From NCBI GenBank assembly GCA_020445765.1, contig JAGRFY010000046.1, forward strand, positions 1 to 64,000: DNA of 64,000 bases, read 5' to 3'. Shown piece after piece: positions 1 through 10,632 of this stretch. The stretch comes from Rhodocyclaceae bacterium (GTDB taxonomy: Bacteria; Pseudomonadota; Gammaproteobacteria; Burkholderiales; Rhodocyclaceae). Under the pieces are notes generated by a model. The model saw only the letters and a list, made by a program, of their open reading frames with translations. It searched no databases and was not told the DNA's origin. The position numbers and the translations under genes were made by a program. Each line of letters begins with the position of its first letter. Position 1 is the stretch's first letter.

Positions 1-1528
1 AGCTGAACGTGCCGTCGGCATTGACAACCACCTCGCCGCCACCGGCCAACTGCGAGATCGCCCAGACATTGCCGCCGTCCGCGCTCGGCGTGTCGTTCTC
101 TGCGAGGTCGCCTTCGAAGGTGGTTCCGGTCTGAACCGTGAACTCGTCGTCCTGTGCAATCGGTACGCTGTCGGCGACGCCGACCGATATGAATACGGTC
201 GCCATGCTGACGTCGCCGTCGACGTCGGTCACGGTATAGGTAAAGCTGTCTCGACCGGAGAATCCGGCGTCCGGCGTATAGCGAAAGCTGCCGTCGGCAT
301 CGACCACCGCCGTTCCGTTTTCAGGAGGCGTTTGCAGCGCCCACACGTTTCCGCCGTCGTTGCTCGGGGTATCGTTGTCGGCCAGGCTGCCGGCGGCGAT
401 CTCGTCCACTTCGATCGACACCGAATCATCCACTGCGACCGGCGCGTCGTCGGCCGGCGGCGGGCTCGAACCGTCGACCACGGTCACCGTGACTTCGGCA
501 GTGCTGACGTCACCATCGGCATCGGTGATCGAATAGCTGAACCGGTCCTCGCCGGTAAACCCGCTACCGGGGGTGTACGTATAACTGCCGTCGGCATTGA
601 CGATGACACTGCCGTGGTCCGGCGCATCGACCAGCGCCCAGACATTGCCGCCGTCGAGACTCGGGCTGTCATTGGCCGCGAGGTTGCCGCTGACCGACGT
701 GCCGACGGTCGTCGTCGCACTGTCGTCGACGGCGAGCGGCTGGCTGTCCGCGGTCGCGCCGACCGTGATCGACACTTGCCCCGATGCCAGCGAGTTGCCA
801 TCGCTGACCGTGTATTCGAAACTCAGTTCACCTTCGAAACCGGTGCTCGGCGCGAAACTCAGGGTGCCGTCCGGATTGAGGGAGACGACACCTTCCGGCA
901 GCGTGATCGGCTCGTCGACCGCGATCGGCTGGCCAGCCACGGCAACGATCGCGAGTCGATCGCCATCGGGATCGCTGTCGTTGGCAAGGACGTCGATGTC
1001 GACGGTGCGACCCGGCTCGGTGCTGGCCGAATCGTCGACCACCAGCGGTGCCTGGTTGCCCGTCACGCCGACGATCGTCGGGTCCTCGACCGTCGCGGCC
1101 TGGTCGAACTGCAGCGCGAGCGGATCCACTTCCTCGGTGATCCGAAGCAGCCGCACGAAGTCGTTGCCCTCACCGGCGCCACCGCCGGCGAGGCCGGCAG
1201 CCGGTGCTTCCAGTTCGTCGAAAGGATCCCGTCCCGATTCGAGCGCCTGCACGACGCGATCGACCGCTTCGGCAGTCACGGCCGCCTCGTCGGCGCCCGC
1301 GGCCTTGTCCGCCGACATTTCGGCCGAGATCAGGACCGATTGCTCCGGCAGGATCTGCAACACCTCGCCATTGCCGAGCGCCAGTTCGACACGACCGCCG
1401 GGCGACGTCACGACGGTTTCGCCTTCGCGCAGCACGTCGCCGGCCTCGAGCGGCCTCGACAGGCCTTCGGCATTGCGGGCGTAGGCCTTTCCGGTGATGG
1501 CGACAACGGTTGCGATCGCTTCAGACAT
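1..1528 (-). CDS. LapA-like giant biofilm adhesin with N-terminal retention module (3' part outside window)
   Basis: Open minus-strand frame from an ATG at 1528 (AGGAG 7 bases upstream) that runs off the left edge, so only about 509 N-terminal residues are visible. Residues 1-130 resemble the LapA retention module: a globular segment (VVAITGKAYA, GGRVELALGNGEVLQIL), then DPFDELEAPAAG and a Gly-rich linker ending GNDFVRLL. In LapA the equivalent TAAG is cut by the periplasmic protease LapG. From about residue 150 there are tandem cadherin/VCBS-like repeats of roughly 90-100 residues, each with a GGNVWA motif and a V.ADGS..YTP.. strand (about 71, 343 and 640 in the DNA). It is probably exported by the LapB/LapC genes just upstream and held in the outer membrane until LapG releases it. 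LapD, LapG and the TolC-like LapE are not in the window. The family assignment is strong; the cleavage site is inferred. Confidence 0.85.
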   Translation of the reverse strand, partial: MSEAIATVVAITGKAYARNAEGLSRPLEAGDVLREGETVVTSPGGRVELALGNGEVLQILPEQSVLISAEMSADKAAGADEAAVTAEAVDRVVQALESGRDPFDELEAPAAGLAGGGAGEGNDFVRLLRITEEVDPLALQFDQAATVEDPTIVGVTGNQAPLVVDDSASTEPGRTVDIDVLANDSDPDGDRLAIVAVAGQPIAVDEPITLPEGVVSLNPDGTLSFAPSTGFEGELSFEYTVSDGNSLASGQVSITVGATADSQPLAVDDSATTTVGTSVSGNLAANDSPSLDGGNVWALVDAPDHGSVIVNADGSYTYTPGSGFTGEDRFSYSITDADGDVSTAEVTVTVVDGSSPPPADDAPVAVDDSVSIEVDEIAAGSLADNDTPSNDGGNVWALQTPPENGTAVVDADGSFRYTPDAGFSGRDSFTYTVTDVDGDVSMATVFISVGVADSVPIAQDDEFTVQTGTTFEGDLAENDTPSADGGNVWAISQLAGGGEVVVNADGTFS

Positions 1529-1656
1529 GACTCGACTCCTGATCTTGAACCAACGGGACGCGACAAGTCGCAATCCACGACACTTCCGGGACGATAGCGG
1601 TCCGCGTCAACGAAGAATATTGGACCGGTGGACAGGGTGGGCGCAGGGCGCCCGGT

Positions 1657-2298
1657 TCAGGCAACGCTGCGGGCAGGAGCCGCCAGCGGATCGCGAAGCG
1701 CGATCACCAGTTCCAGCCGATCGCGCACGCCGAACTTCTCGAAGACGGCTGCCAGATGCGCCTTGACCGTGCGCTCGGTGATCCCCAGCGTGCGCGCCAC
1801 CTCCTTGTTGGTGGCGCCGTGCGAGACTTCCTTCGCCACCGCGCGCTCGCGTGGCGTCAGGCGGGAAAGATCCGCGAGCCCGCCGCCGCCGTCCTGATCG
1901 AGCCGGGCGGTGACCGCACCGAGCATCCGCTTCATCAGTTCCGGCCCGACCCACAGGCCACCATGGGCCACCACCGTTGCCACCTGTCGCATCAACTCCG
2001 GTGCGGCCAGCGCGTGGCAGAAGCCTCGCGCGCCGGCATCGAGCGCAAGCAGCGTCCGATACTGGTTCGGAGCGCTGCTGATCACGACGACAGGCACGCC
2101 GGGGCAGGCGGCGACCAGCGCCGCGACGCGACGACCGAGGTCGGAATCCGCAATTCCGTCCGCGTGCAGCCACAACTGGCTCGGCGCGACGGCCAGCGGC
2201 GTCCGCGGGCTCGTGGCCAGCACGCGCCCATCCGGAAAGGCCTTGCACCACCTCGCCAGAAGTTCGGCCCGCGGGCAGATCGCCAGCATCACCGTCAA
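1657..2298 (-). CDS. LuxR/NarL-type transcriptional regulator with degenerate receiver domain
   Basis: 213 residues. The C-terminal third is a clear GerE/LuxR helix-turn-helix (LTPRERAVAKEV, NKEVARTLGITERTVKAHL). The N-terminal 120 residues have the length and pattern of a response-regulator receiver but lack the acidic pair that normally follows the first strand (the sequence there is AICPRAELLARW). The expected phospho-Asp strand reads QLWLHADGI, so phosphorylation is doubtful. The ATG overlaps the lapC stop (ATGA), so it is translationally coupled to the secretion genes and precedes the adhesin by 128 bp. It probably controls expression of the adhesin or exporter; no cognate kinase is nearby. 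The HTH is certain, the target is inferred. Confidence 0.85.
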   Translation of the reverse strand: MTVMLAICPRAELLARWCKAFPDGRVLATSPRTPLAVAPSQLWLHADGIADSDLGRRVAALVAACPGVPVVVISSAPNQYRTLLALDAGARGFCHALAAPELMRQVATVVAHGGLWVGPELMKRMLGAVTARLDQDGGGGLADLSRLTPRERAVAKEVSHGATNKEVARTLGITERTVKAHLAAVFEKFGVRDRLELVIALRDPLAAPARSVA

Positions 2299-3677
2299 CG
2301 CTCCGTCATGGCATTCGCCTTGGCCCGCAGCACCGGTTTCAACAGGTAGTCGAGAATCGATTTCTTGCCGGTCAGAATGTCCACCTCTGCGACCATGCCG
2401 GGAATGATCGGCAGGCCTTCGCCCAGGGAATTCTTCAAGGTCCGCACCTTGACCACGAAGAAGGCATTGCCCTCCTCGTCGATTACACTATCGGCAGCAA
2501 TCTGGTCGAGTTCAGCATCGAGCCCACCGTAGATCGCGAAATCGTACGCGGTGAACTTCACGGTGGCCGGCTGTCCGGGGCGCAGGAATGCAATGTCGCG
2601 CGGGGAGATCTTGGTTTCGAGGACCAGCGCGTCGTCGAGCGGCACGACTTCCACCACCTCGGCGCCCGGCTGAACCACGCCACCGACGGTATTGACCAGC
2701 AGGCGCTTGACCGTGCCACGGACCGGCGCCCGGACCTCCGCGTGCTTGACCCGGTCCTCGAGCGCGAGACTGCCTTCCGACAGGGTTCCGAGCTTGGCGC
2801 TGACTTCGGACAGTTCCTTGCGCACCTGATTGCGAAAACTCAGCTCGACGTCCTGGATCTTCTGATTGGCCTCGCGAATCGCTGCCCTCAGACGCGATAT
2901 CTGTGCATCGGCCTGGTCGCGCTCACCGCGGAAGCGGTTGACGTCACGCTCGAGCCGCAACAGTTCGACCTCCGACACCGCGCCCGCGCTCGCCAGCGGC
3001 TTGGTCACGGCCAGCTCGCGGTCGGTCAGCTCGAGCGAGCGCGCGGCACTCGCACGGGCACCGGTCGCCTCCCGAAGTTCCTCGTTGCGCTGGGTCAACT
3101 GCTGACGGGCGATACCAAGCTGGGCCTCGAGCCCGGCCAGGCTGGACTGATAGTGGGCCCGCTCCTGAGCGACGATCTCCGGGATCTCGTAACTCAGCGC
3201 CTGCCCCGGCTCGAACGGCCGGCCGTCCGACAGCGCCGTCAGCCGTGCTGCCCTGGCCTGCAATGCCAGCAGCTCGGCGCGATTCTCTCGCAGCGAAGAC
3301 ACGAAGCGTGTCGGGTCGATGCGCACCAGTACCTGCCCGGCCTCGACGGTCTGTCCTTCACCGACCAGCAATTCCTCGACGACGCCACCATCGACCGCCT
3401 GCACGACCTGCAGCTGGCTAGACGGGATGACCCGTCCCTGCCCCTTGGTCACTTCGTCGATGCGTGCATAGGCCGCCCACACCACCAGCGCCACGACCGC
3501 CAGCGCCGCCCAGCGCAGCAATGCCCGCGCCCTGAGCGGCTGCTGGTCCAGGTGCGCCCAATCGGCATCTGCGCCCCAGTCGCGCTCGTCGCGCGACGCT
3601 GCCGGCATGGCGCGCCAGAGCGCACCGCCGTCGTTCCGGTCGCCCCGGGTGAATAAGGCCCGCAGGAACTCGGTCAC
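2295..3677 (-). CDS. lapC: HlyD-family type I secretion membrane-fusion protein (LapC-like)
   Basis: 460 residues. It links the inner-membrane ABC exporter to the outer-membrane TolC-like channel across the periplasm. A single membrane segment lies near residues 50-70 (LLRWAALAVVALVVWAAYA), followed by a beta-barrel/lipoyl half (GQTVEAGQVLVRIDPT), a long alpha-helical hairpin (about residues 130-300), and the second lipoyl and barrel half (VRAPVRGTVKRLLVNTVGG). I chose the GTG at 3677: it overlaps the lapB stop as GTGA and has GGGAGGG just upstream. The frame stays open further upstream, but that part is opposite-frame lapB sequence. It is coupled to the LuxR regulator downstream by ATGA. Family is certain; the Lap assignment rests on the neighbours. 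Confidence 0.93.
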   Translation of the reverse strand: MTEFLRALFTRGDRNDGGALWRAMPAASRDERDWGADADWAHLDQQPLRARALLRWAALAVVALVVWAAYARIDEVTKGQGRVIPSSQLQVVQAVDGGVVEELLVGEGQTVEAGQVLVRIDPTRFVSSLRENRAELLALQARAARLTALSDGRPFEPGQALSYEIPEIVAQERAHYQSSLAGLEAQLGIARQQLTQRNEELREATGARASAARSLELTDRELAVTKPLASAGAVSEVELLRLERDVNRFRGERDQADAQISRLRAAIREANQKIQDVELSFRNQVRKELSEVSAKLGTLSEGSLALEDRVKHAEVRAPVRGTVKRLLVNTVGGVVQPGAEVVEVVPLDDALVLETKISPRDIAFLRPGQPATVKFTAYDFAIYGGLDAELDQIAADSVIDEEGNAFFVVKVRTLKNSLGEGLPIIPGMVAEVDILTGKKSILDYLLKPVLRAKANAMTER

Positions 3678-5875
3678 GAGGCCCTCCCGATGCGTCCCTG
3701 CCGCAGCGCCTCGATGACCCTGTCCTTGGGGCCGTCCGCCACGATGCGTCCGCCATCGACGACGACGACCCGGGTCGCCAGCGCCAGCAACGACGTCCGG
3801 TGGGTGACGATGATCAGCGTCCGCCCCTGAGCGAATTCCGCGAGCTGGCGCTTGACCTCTTCTTCGGTGGAATGGTCCATCGCGCCGGTCGGTTCGTCGA
3901 GCAGCAGGATCGACGGACGGCCGATGACTGCTCGAGCGAGTGCGACGCCCTGGCGCTGCCCGCCCGAAAGGGACTCGCCGCGCTCGCCGACCATCATGTC
4001 GAAACCCTGCGGATGGCCATTGACGAAGTCCAGGATGCCGCCGATCCGCGCGGCCTCGACCACCTGCTCGTCGGATGCCTGGCGCGTGACGATCGTCAGG
4101 TTCTCGCGCAGGCTGCCATAGAACATGCTTGCATCCTGCGACACGTAACCGACGTGACGCCTCAATTCGGCGGGGTCGAGCTGACGCAGATCGATGCCGT
4201 CGATCAGCAGCGCCCCTTCGGTCGGCTGGTAGAGGCCGAGAATCAGCTTTTGCAGAGTGGTCTTGCCCGAACCGACGCGCCCGAGAATCGCCACGTGCTC
4301 GCCGGCCTTGATACGCAGGGACACGTTGCGAAGCGCGGGCATTTCCTGGCCGGGATAGGCGAAGGACAGGTCGCGGAACTCGATGTCGCCGTCGAACTGT
4401 CTGCGGGTGACGAAGTTCGACCCTTGCGGGCGCTCGACCGGCTGTCGCAGGATCTCGTCGAGCGACTTCAGTGCGGTCGACGCGTTGTGGTACTGGGTCA
4501 GCAGCGCAGTCACCTGGCCGATCGGCTGCAAGGCGCGCGAACCGAGCATCGAGCATGCGATCAGTCCGCCGAGCGTCAGTTGATTCTCGCCGATCAGATA
4601 GACACCGGTGACGATCAGGGCGACGTTCACGCTCTGTTGCGCCCACATCGCGCCGTTCGAAGTCGTCGCCGACAGCAATCGCAGTTGCGCGCCGACCCGC
4701 GCCAGATACGCTGCGCTGTGCTCCCAGCGCTTCTGCATGACGCCTTCGGCGCCGAGCGCCTTGACCGCCTCGAGTCCCACCAGGCTCTCGACCAAGGTGG
4801 CATTGCGAAGTGCACTCGCGCGGTAGGTGGTTTCGGTGAGGGCGTGCATGCGACCGCGCACGACCAATGCATAGCAGCCGACGATCGCGGCACCGACGAT
4901 GACCGGCAGGGTCATCGGCCAGGCGATCCAGCCGATCACCAGCAGGAAGATCAACGCGAAGGGCAGATCGACGAACGCAGTGATGGTTGCCGACGTGATG
5001 AAATCGCGGACGACTTCGAAGGAGCGCAGGTTGGCTGCGAACGAACCCGCCGACAGCGGCCGATGCTCCAGCCGCAGTCCCAGCACCCGCTCCATGATGA
5101 AGGCCGACAGCCGCACGTCGACGCGGCTTCCCGCAAGATCGACGAAATAGCCGCGCATGGTCCGCAGCGACGCGTCGGCGGCAACCACGAGCAGTACGCC
5201 GGCCGCCAGCATCCACAAGGTATCGGTGGCGTTGTTCGGCACCACCCGGTCGTACACGTTCATCGTGAACAAGGGCAGCGCGACCGCGAACAGATTGATC
5301 ATCAGCGCCGCCAGCAAGACGTCGCGATACAGCGGCGCGTTCTCGGCGAGCGCGCCCCAGAACCAGTGCCGTCCGCGAATCTTCCCCACCTGGGGCGCCC
5401 GCGCGTCGAAACGGAACTCCGGCCTGACATAGATCGTGGTTCCGGCATAGCGGGCCGCCAGGTCTCGCCGCGTCACTTCGACGACGGCCTCGCCGAGTTC
5501 CGGGAAGATCACGGTGTACGTCTCGGTACCACGGGCGACGACGACGCAGGCATGATCGTCGTCGAGCAGCACGATGGCCGGCAGCAGTGCCTCGTTGAGC
5601 CGCCCCAAAGGCTGGCGTTGCACGCGACTGGAGAATCCCGCGCGTCGTGCCGCCCTGACCAGCAGCGACGGTGACAATGCCTCGCCATCCATCGGCAATC
5701 CGGCGACGGCGGCCTCGCGGGTCAGCGCACCCCCGTGCGAACGGACGACCGCCAGCAGGCACTCGAGCAAGACGTCGATACCGGCCGGGCCGGACGCGGC
5801 AGTCGGAGGGCCGGGTTCGGCGCGCTCGGCGCCATCCCGCTCGGGGGCAAGGGCTTCCATCGTTTGGCTCACCAT
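3674..5875 (-). CDS. lapB: Type I secretion ABC transporter, permease/ATPase (LapB-like)
   Basis: About 733 residues. It is the inner-membrane exporter that energises secretion of the adhesin. The N-terminal 150 residues form a C39-peptidase-like domain without the catalytic Cys, typical of exporters of uncleaved RTX or adhesin substrates. A six-helix ABC membrane domain follows (about 170-450; WMLAAGVLLVVAADAS, LIFLLVIGWIAWPM), then the nucleotide-binding domain with Walker A GRVGSGKTTL, signature LSGGQRQG and Walker B ILLLDEPTGAMD. Start: ATG at 5875 (MVSQTMEAL) is preferred to a longer frame opening at 5932 that begins with an unlikely Cys-rich peptide; ATG 5860 is an alternative. It is first in the operon lapB-lapC-luxR-adhesin, and its promoter must lie in 5876-6019. 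Confidence 0.93.
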   Translation of the reverse strand: MVSQTMEALAPERDGAERAEPGPPTAASGPAGIDVLLECLLAVVRSHGGALTREAAVAGLPMDGEALSPSLLVRAARRAGFSSRVQRQPLGRLNEALLPAIVLLDDDHACVVVARGTETYTVIFPELGEAVVEVTRRDLAARYAGTTIYVRPEFRFDARAPQVGKIRGRHWFWGALAENAPLYRDVLLAALMINLFAVALPLFTMNVYDRVVPNNATDTLWMLAAGVLLVVAADASLRTMRGYFVDLAGSRVDVRLSAFIMERVLGLRLEHRPLSAGSFAANLRSFEVVRDFITSATITAFVDLPFALIFLLVIGWIAWPMTLPVIVGAAIVGCYALVVRGRMHALTETTYRASALRNATLVESLVGLEAVKALGAEGVMQKRWEHSAAYLARVGAQLRLLSATTSNGAMWAQQSVNVALIVTGVYLIGENQLTLGGLIACSMLGSRALQPIGQVTALLTQYHNASTALKSLDEILRQPVERPQGSNFVTRRQFDGDIEFRDLSFAYPGQEMPALRNVSLRIKAGEHVAILGRVGSGKTTLQKLILGLYQPTEGALLIDGIDLRQLDPAELRRHVGYVSQDASMFYGSLRENLTIVTRQASDEQVVEAARIGGILDFVNGHPQGFDMMVGERGESLSGGQRQGVALARAVIGRPSILLLDEPTGAMDHSTEEEVKRQLAEFAQGRTLIIVTHRTSLLALATRVVVVDGGRIVADGPKDRVIEALRQGRIGRAS

Positions 5876-6019
5876 CTCCCGGGCTACGTCAGTACAGCGG
5901 CAATCTTTAGTCGGAGCGCCGCAAAAGATCATGTCTCCCGCGGTCGAAACGGCAAGAATATCCCGGCCGGGCCGGTCGGGGACCGCAAACGCGGCCTGAA
6001 GCGGGAACTATCATCGCCG

Positions 6020-6046
6020 TTAGCACTCTCACACGCAGAGTGCTAA
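6020..6046. promoter_or_regulatory. CIRCE operator (HrcA binding site) upstream of rpoH
   Basis: A perfect inverted repeat TTAGCACTC-N9-GAGTGCTAA, the exact consensus of CIRCE, the operator of the heat-shock repressor HrcA. It ends 26 bp before the rpoH ATG and overlaps the likely transcription start. GGAACT at 6004-6009 followed 17 bp later by TCTCA resembles a weak sigma-E promoter running into the operator, but this is tentative. Confidence 0.95.
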
Positions 6047-6072
6047 CATTGCCGCAAGGAGGAATCCCGTCC

Positions 6073-6927
6073 ATGAACGACAGTCTGACTCTCCCCGTTC
6101 CGTCTTCGGCCGGCAGCATCGACCAGTACATTCAGGCGGTCAATCGCCTGCCGATGCTCAGCGAGCGGGAAGAATCGTCGCTAGCCCATCGCTTTCGCGA
6201 CGACGGCGACATCGATGCCGCACGCAAGCTGGTGATGTCACACCTGCGTCTGGTGGTGGCGATCGCCCGCGGCTACCTCGGCTATGGACTGCCGCACTCG
6301 GACCTGATCCAGGAAGGCAACATCGGTCTGATGAAGGCGGTCAAGCGCTTCGATCCGGATCGCGGCGTCCGTCTGGTGTCGTTCGCGATCCACTGGATCA
6401 AGGCCGAGATCCACGAGTTCATTCTGAAAAACTGGCGTCTGGTCAAGATCGCGACCACCAAGGCCCAGCGCAAGCTGTTCTTCAACCTGCGTGGCATGAA
6501 GTCGGGTACCGCGACGCTTCGCCCTGACGAGGTCGCGGCGGTCGCTGATCACTTGCAGGTCAAGCCCGAGGAAGTGGTCGAAATGGAGACTCGGCTCGGC
6601 GGCCAGGACATCCCGCTCGAGAGCAACGGCGGTGACGACGACGAGCGCTTCGCACCGATCGGCTACCTGCCGGATCCCCATGCCGAGCCGTCCGAGGCGC
6701 TGGCCACCGCCCAGCTCGCCCGGCTCCAGGACCAGGGGTTGCGGGCCGCGATCGCCGATCTCGACGACCGCAGTCGAGACATCATCCAGCGCCGCTGGCT
6801 GACCGACGGCGATACCGCGACCTTGCACGAACTGGCGGCCGAATATGGTGTGTCGGCCGAACGTATCCGCCAGATCGAAGCCAAGGCGATGAAGAAGATG
6901 CGTGGGCAACTCGAACACGTCGTCTGA
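6073..6927 (+). CDS. rpoH: RNA polymerase heat-shock sigma factor RpoH (sigma-32)
   Basis: 284 residues. It directs transcription of heat-shock genes (chaperones, ATP-dependent proteases). It contains region 1.2/2 (NRLPMLSEREE, HLRLVVAIARGY, DLIQEGNIGLMKAVKRFDP, VSFAIHWIKAEI), the diagnostic RpoH box QRKLFFNLR at about residues 134-142, and region 4 (AAEYGVSAERIRQIEAKAMKKM). The ATG at 6073 has AAGGAGG 10 bases upstream; an in-frame GTG at 6040 lies inside the CIRCE and is rejected. It is monocistronic, with the CIRCE in front and a strong hairpin terminator behind. The CIRCE implies repression by HrcA, which would tie the two heat-shock circuits together. Confidence 0.97.
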   Translation: MNDSLTLPVPSSAGSIDQYIQAVNRLPMLSEREESSLAHRFRDDGDIDAARKLVMSHLRLVVAIARGYLGYGLPHSDLIQEGNIGLMKAVKRFDPDRGVRLVSFAIHWIKAEIHEFILKNWRLVKIATTKAQRKLFFNLRGMKSGTATLRPDEVAAVADHLQVKPEEVVEMETRLGGQDIPLESNGGDDDERFAPIGYLPDPHAEPSEALATAQLARLQDQGLRAAIADLDDRSRDIIQRRWLTDGDTATLHELAAEYGVSAERIRQIEAKAMKKMRGQLEHVV

Positions 6928-6946
6928 CTGCGCGAAAATCGAGTAA

Positions 6947-6979
6947 GGCACGGCCGGATTCGCCCGGCCGTGCCTTTTT
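6947..6979 (+). terminator. Rho-independent terminator of rpoH
   Basis: An 11-bp GC-rich perfect stem (GGCACGGCCGG / CCGGCCGTGCC) with a 6-base loop, followed by TTTTT. It starts 19 bp after the rpoH stop. On the other strand a short A/T run makes it a possible weak terminator for hisD as well. Confidence 0.93.
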
Positions 6980-7068
6980 CATGTGGACAGCGCCAACCGT
7001 GGACTTCGCGCCGTCGACCGGGCCTGTCCCATGCCACCGGATGGCGCCGGCAGACTCCCTGGAGCGGG

Positions 7069-8370
7069 TCAGGCGTCGCGCCGGAACTCGGCCGATCGGG
7101 CGTGCGCCTGCAGACCTTCGCCGTGCGCCAGCACCGATGCGATGTCGCCGAGACGACGGGCGCCCTGCTCCGACACCTTGATCAGGCTGGTGCGCTTCTG
7201 GAAGTCGTAGACCCCGAGCGGAGACGAGAAGCGCGCGCTGCGCATCGTCGGCAGCACGTGGTTGGGCCCGGCGCAGTAGTCGCCGAGCGCCTCGACCGAC
7301 CAGTGGCCAATGAAGATCGCGCCGGCGTGGCGGATCCGGCCGATCAGGGCGTCGCCGTCGTCGACTGCCAGTTCGAGGTGCTCGGGTGCGATCCGATTGG
7401 CGATCTCGCAGGCCTCGTCAAGATCCCGGACCCGAATCAGCGCACCGCGGTTGGCCAGCGAACTGGCGATCGTCTCGCGCCGCGCCATCCCGGGCAGCAA
7501 TCGTTCGATCGACTGCGCCACGGCATCGATGAAGGCCGCGTCGGTGCACAGCAGGATCGACTGGGCGAGTTCGTCGTGCTCTGCCTGGGCGAACAGGTCC
7601 ATCGCCACCCAGTCGGCGTGGCCGCTGCCGTCGGAGACGATCAGCACTTCGCTCGGCCCTGCCACCATGTCGATGCCGACGGTGCCGAACACCCGGCGCT
7701 TGGCGGATGCGACGTAGGCGTTGCCGGGACCGACGATCTTGTCCACCTGCGGCACCGTCGCGGTGCCGAAGGCCAGTGCGGCGACCGCCTGCGCGCCACC
7801 GATCGTGAACACGCGGTCGACGCCGGTGATCGCAGCGGCGGCCAGCACCAGCGGATTGCGCTCACCCTGCGGCGTCGGCACCACCATGATCAGTTCGCCG
7901 ACGCCGGCAACCTTGGCTGGTATCGCGTTCATCAGCACCGAACTCGGATAGGCGGCGCGACCGCCGGGTACGTACAGGCCGACCCGGTCGAGCGCAGTGA
8001 CCTGCTGGCCGAGTTCGGTACCGTCTTCCTCGACGTAGTTCCAGGACGTCAACGGCTGGCGCTCGTGGTAGGCGCGCACCCGCGTCGCGGCAGCCTCGAG
8101 CGCTTCGCGCTGGGCAGCCGGCAGCGAAGCCAGCGCCGCCTGCAGCACCGACGGCGCCAGTTCCAATTCACTCATTTCGGCGGCGTCGACGCCGTCGAAG
8201 CGCCGCGTACAGGACAGCACGGCTTCGTCGCCGCGTTCGCGCACGTCGGCGAGAATCGCTTCGACCGCTTGCTCGATTCGCTGGTCGGTACCGCTGTCGA
8301 ACGCCAGCAAGGCATCGAGGGTTTGCGAGAAGTCGCAGGCTGAGGAATCGAGTCGGCGGATGGTCCTCAT
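7069..8370 (-). CDS. hisD: Histidinol dehydrogenase
   Basis: 433 residues, the usual length. It catalyses the last two steps of histidine biosynthesis, the NAD-dependent oxidation of L-histidinol to L-histidine. Family signatures are present: GLYVPGG, GAYP-like [30 protein letters not shown], the zinc-ligand region QAEHDELAQ, and [10 protein letters not shown] near the C-terminus. The ATG at 8370 overlaps the hisG stop (ATGA); the frame stays open far upstream through hisG, but that part is not HisD-like. It is the last gene of the long minus-strand operon and faces rpoH. Confidence 0.97.
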   Translation of the reverse strand: MRTIRRLDSSACDFSQTLDALLAFDSGTDQRIEQAVEAILADVRERGDEAVLSCTRRFDGVDAAEMSELELAPSVLQAALASLPAAQREALEAAATRVRAYHERQPLTSWNYVEEDGTELGQQVTALDRVGLYVPGGRAAYPSSVLMNAIPAKVAGVGELIMVVPTPQGERNPLVLAAAAITGVDRVFTIGGAQAVAALAFGTATVPQVDKIVGPGNAYVASAKRRVFGTVGIDMVAGPSEVLIVSDGSGHADWVAMDLFAQAEHDELAQSILLCTDAAFIDAVAQSIERLLPGMARRETIASSLANRGALIRVRDLDEACEIANRIAPEHLELAVDDGDALIGRIRHAGAIFIGHWSVEALGDYCAGPNHVLPTMRSARFSSPLGVYDFQKRTSLIKVSEQGARRLGDIASVLAHGEGLQAHARSAEFRRDA

Positions 8371-9008
8371 GCGACGGCTCCGGAAAAGGCGTCCAGCACC
8401 GGCTGGATCAGTTCGCGTTTCATCTTCATCGAGGCCTGGTTGACGATCAGTCGCGACGAAATGTGAAGGATCTCCTCGACCTCGACCAGGTTGTTCGCGC
8501 GCAGCGTGCCGCCCGATGACACCAGGTCCACGATGGCATCGGCGAGACCCACCAGCGGCGCCAGTTCCATCGAGCCGTAGAGCTTGATCAGATCGAGATG
8601 CACGCCCTTGCCGGCAAAATGCTGCCGTGCCGACTTGATGTACTTGGTGGCGACGCGGATGCGGCCGCCGGGGCGCACCGCCGCCGCATAATCGAAACCG
8701 GCGGGCGTCGCCACGCACATCCGGCAGCGCGCGATACGCAGGTCGAGGGGCTGGTAGAGACCGGTGCCGCCGTGTTCGAGCAGCACGTCCCGCCCGGCGA
8801 TGCCGAGATCCGCGGCACCGTGCTGGACGTAGGTCGGCGTGTCGGTGGCACGGACGATCACCAGCCTGACGTCGGGCCGGTTGGTGCCGATGATGAGCTT
8901 GCGCGAACGCTCCGGGTTCTCTGCGGGCTCGATGCCGGCCGCCGCCAGCAGCGGCAGGGTTTCCTCGAAGATGCGCCCTTTGGACAGGGCGATGGTGATG
9001 CTGGACAC
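8367..9008 (-). CDS. hisG: ATP phosphoribosyltransferase, short form
   Basis: 213 residues. It catalyses the first step of histidine synthesis, condensing ATP with PRPP to give phosphoribosyl-ATP. It contains the catalytic-domain motifs [48 protein letters not shown], and the PRPP loop [18 protein letters not shown]. It starts with GTG at 9008 (GAGGCG upstream). The length is that of the short HisG form, which lacks the C-terminal regulatory domain and depends on HisZ, a HisS-like partner; no hisZ is in the window. It is coupled to hisD by ATGA. Confidence 0.96.
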   Translation of the reverse strand: MSSITIALSKGRIFEETLPLLAAAGIEPAENPERSRKLIIGTNRPDVRLVIVRATDTPTYVQHGAADLGIAGRDVLLEHGGTGLYQPLDLRIARCRMCVATPAGFDYAAAVRPGGRIRVATKYIKSARQHFAGKGVHLDLIKLYGSMELAPLVGLADAIVDLVSSGGTLRANNLVEVEEILHISSRLIVNQASMKMKRELIQPVLDAFSGAVA

Positions 9009-9100
9009 GGGCTGGCGCCTCGAAAATGTTGGAATTCTAGCCGGCAATCGGCACGGTGTCGCGCCGTCCCGGCCCGCGCCGCCCGGCAGCCGCCGAGGGG

Positions 9101-10622
<1,522 letters not shown>

Positions 10623-10632
10623 TTTCAGATCC

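Noticed and set aside
60..700. Regularly spaced similar blocks suggesting a CRISPR array
   Set aside because: Spacing of about 270-300 bp and protein-level periodicity (GGNVWA every 90-100 residues) show tandem adhesin domains, not short palindromic repeats.
332..1597. Long plus-strand open frames (up to 421 codons) at the left edge
   Set aside because: Opposite-strand shadows of the adhesin gene. The minus-strand frame gives recognisable retention and repeat domains and has a ribosome site; the plus-strand peptides are Arg/Asp-rich with no domain.
2295..5762. A single 1155-codon frame across lapC and lapB
   Set aside because: Only the last 460 codons encode a HlyD protein; the upstream part is Arg-rich nonsense antiphase to a perfect ABC exporter. 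The GTGA overlap at 3677 marks the true boundary.
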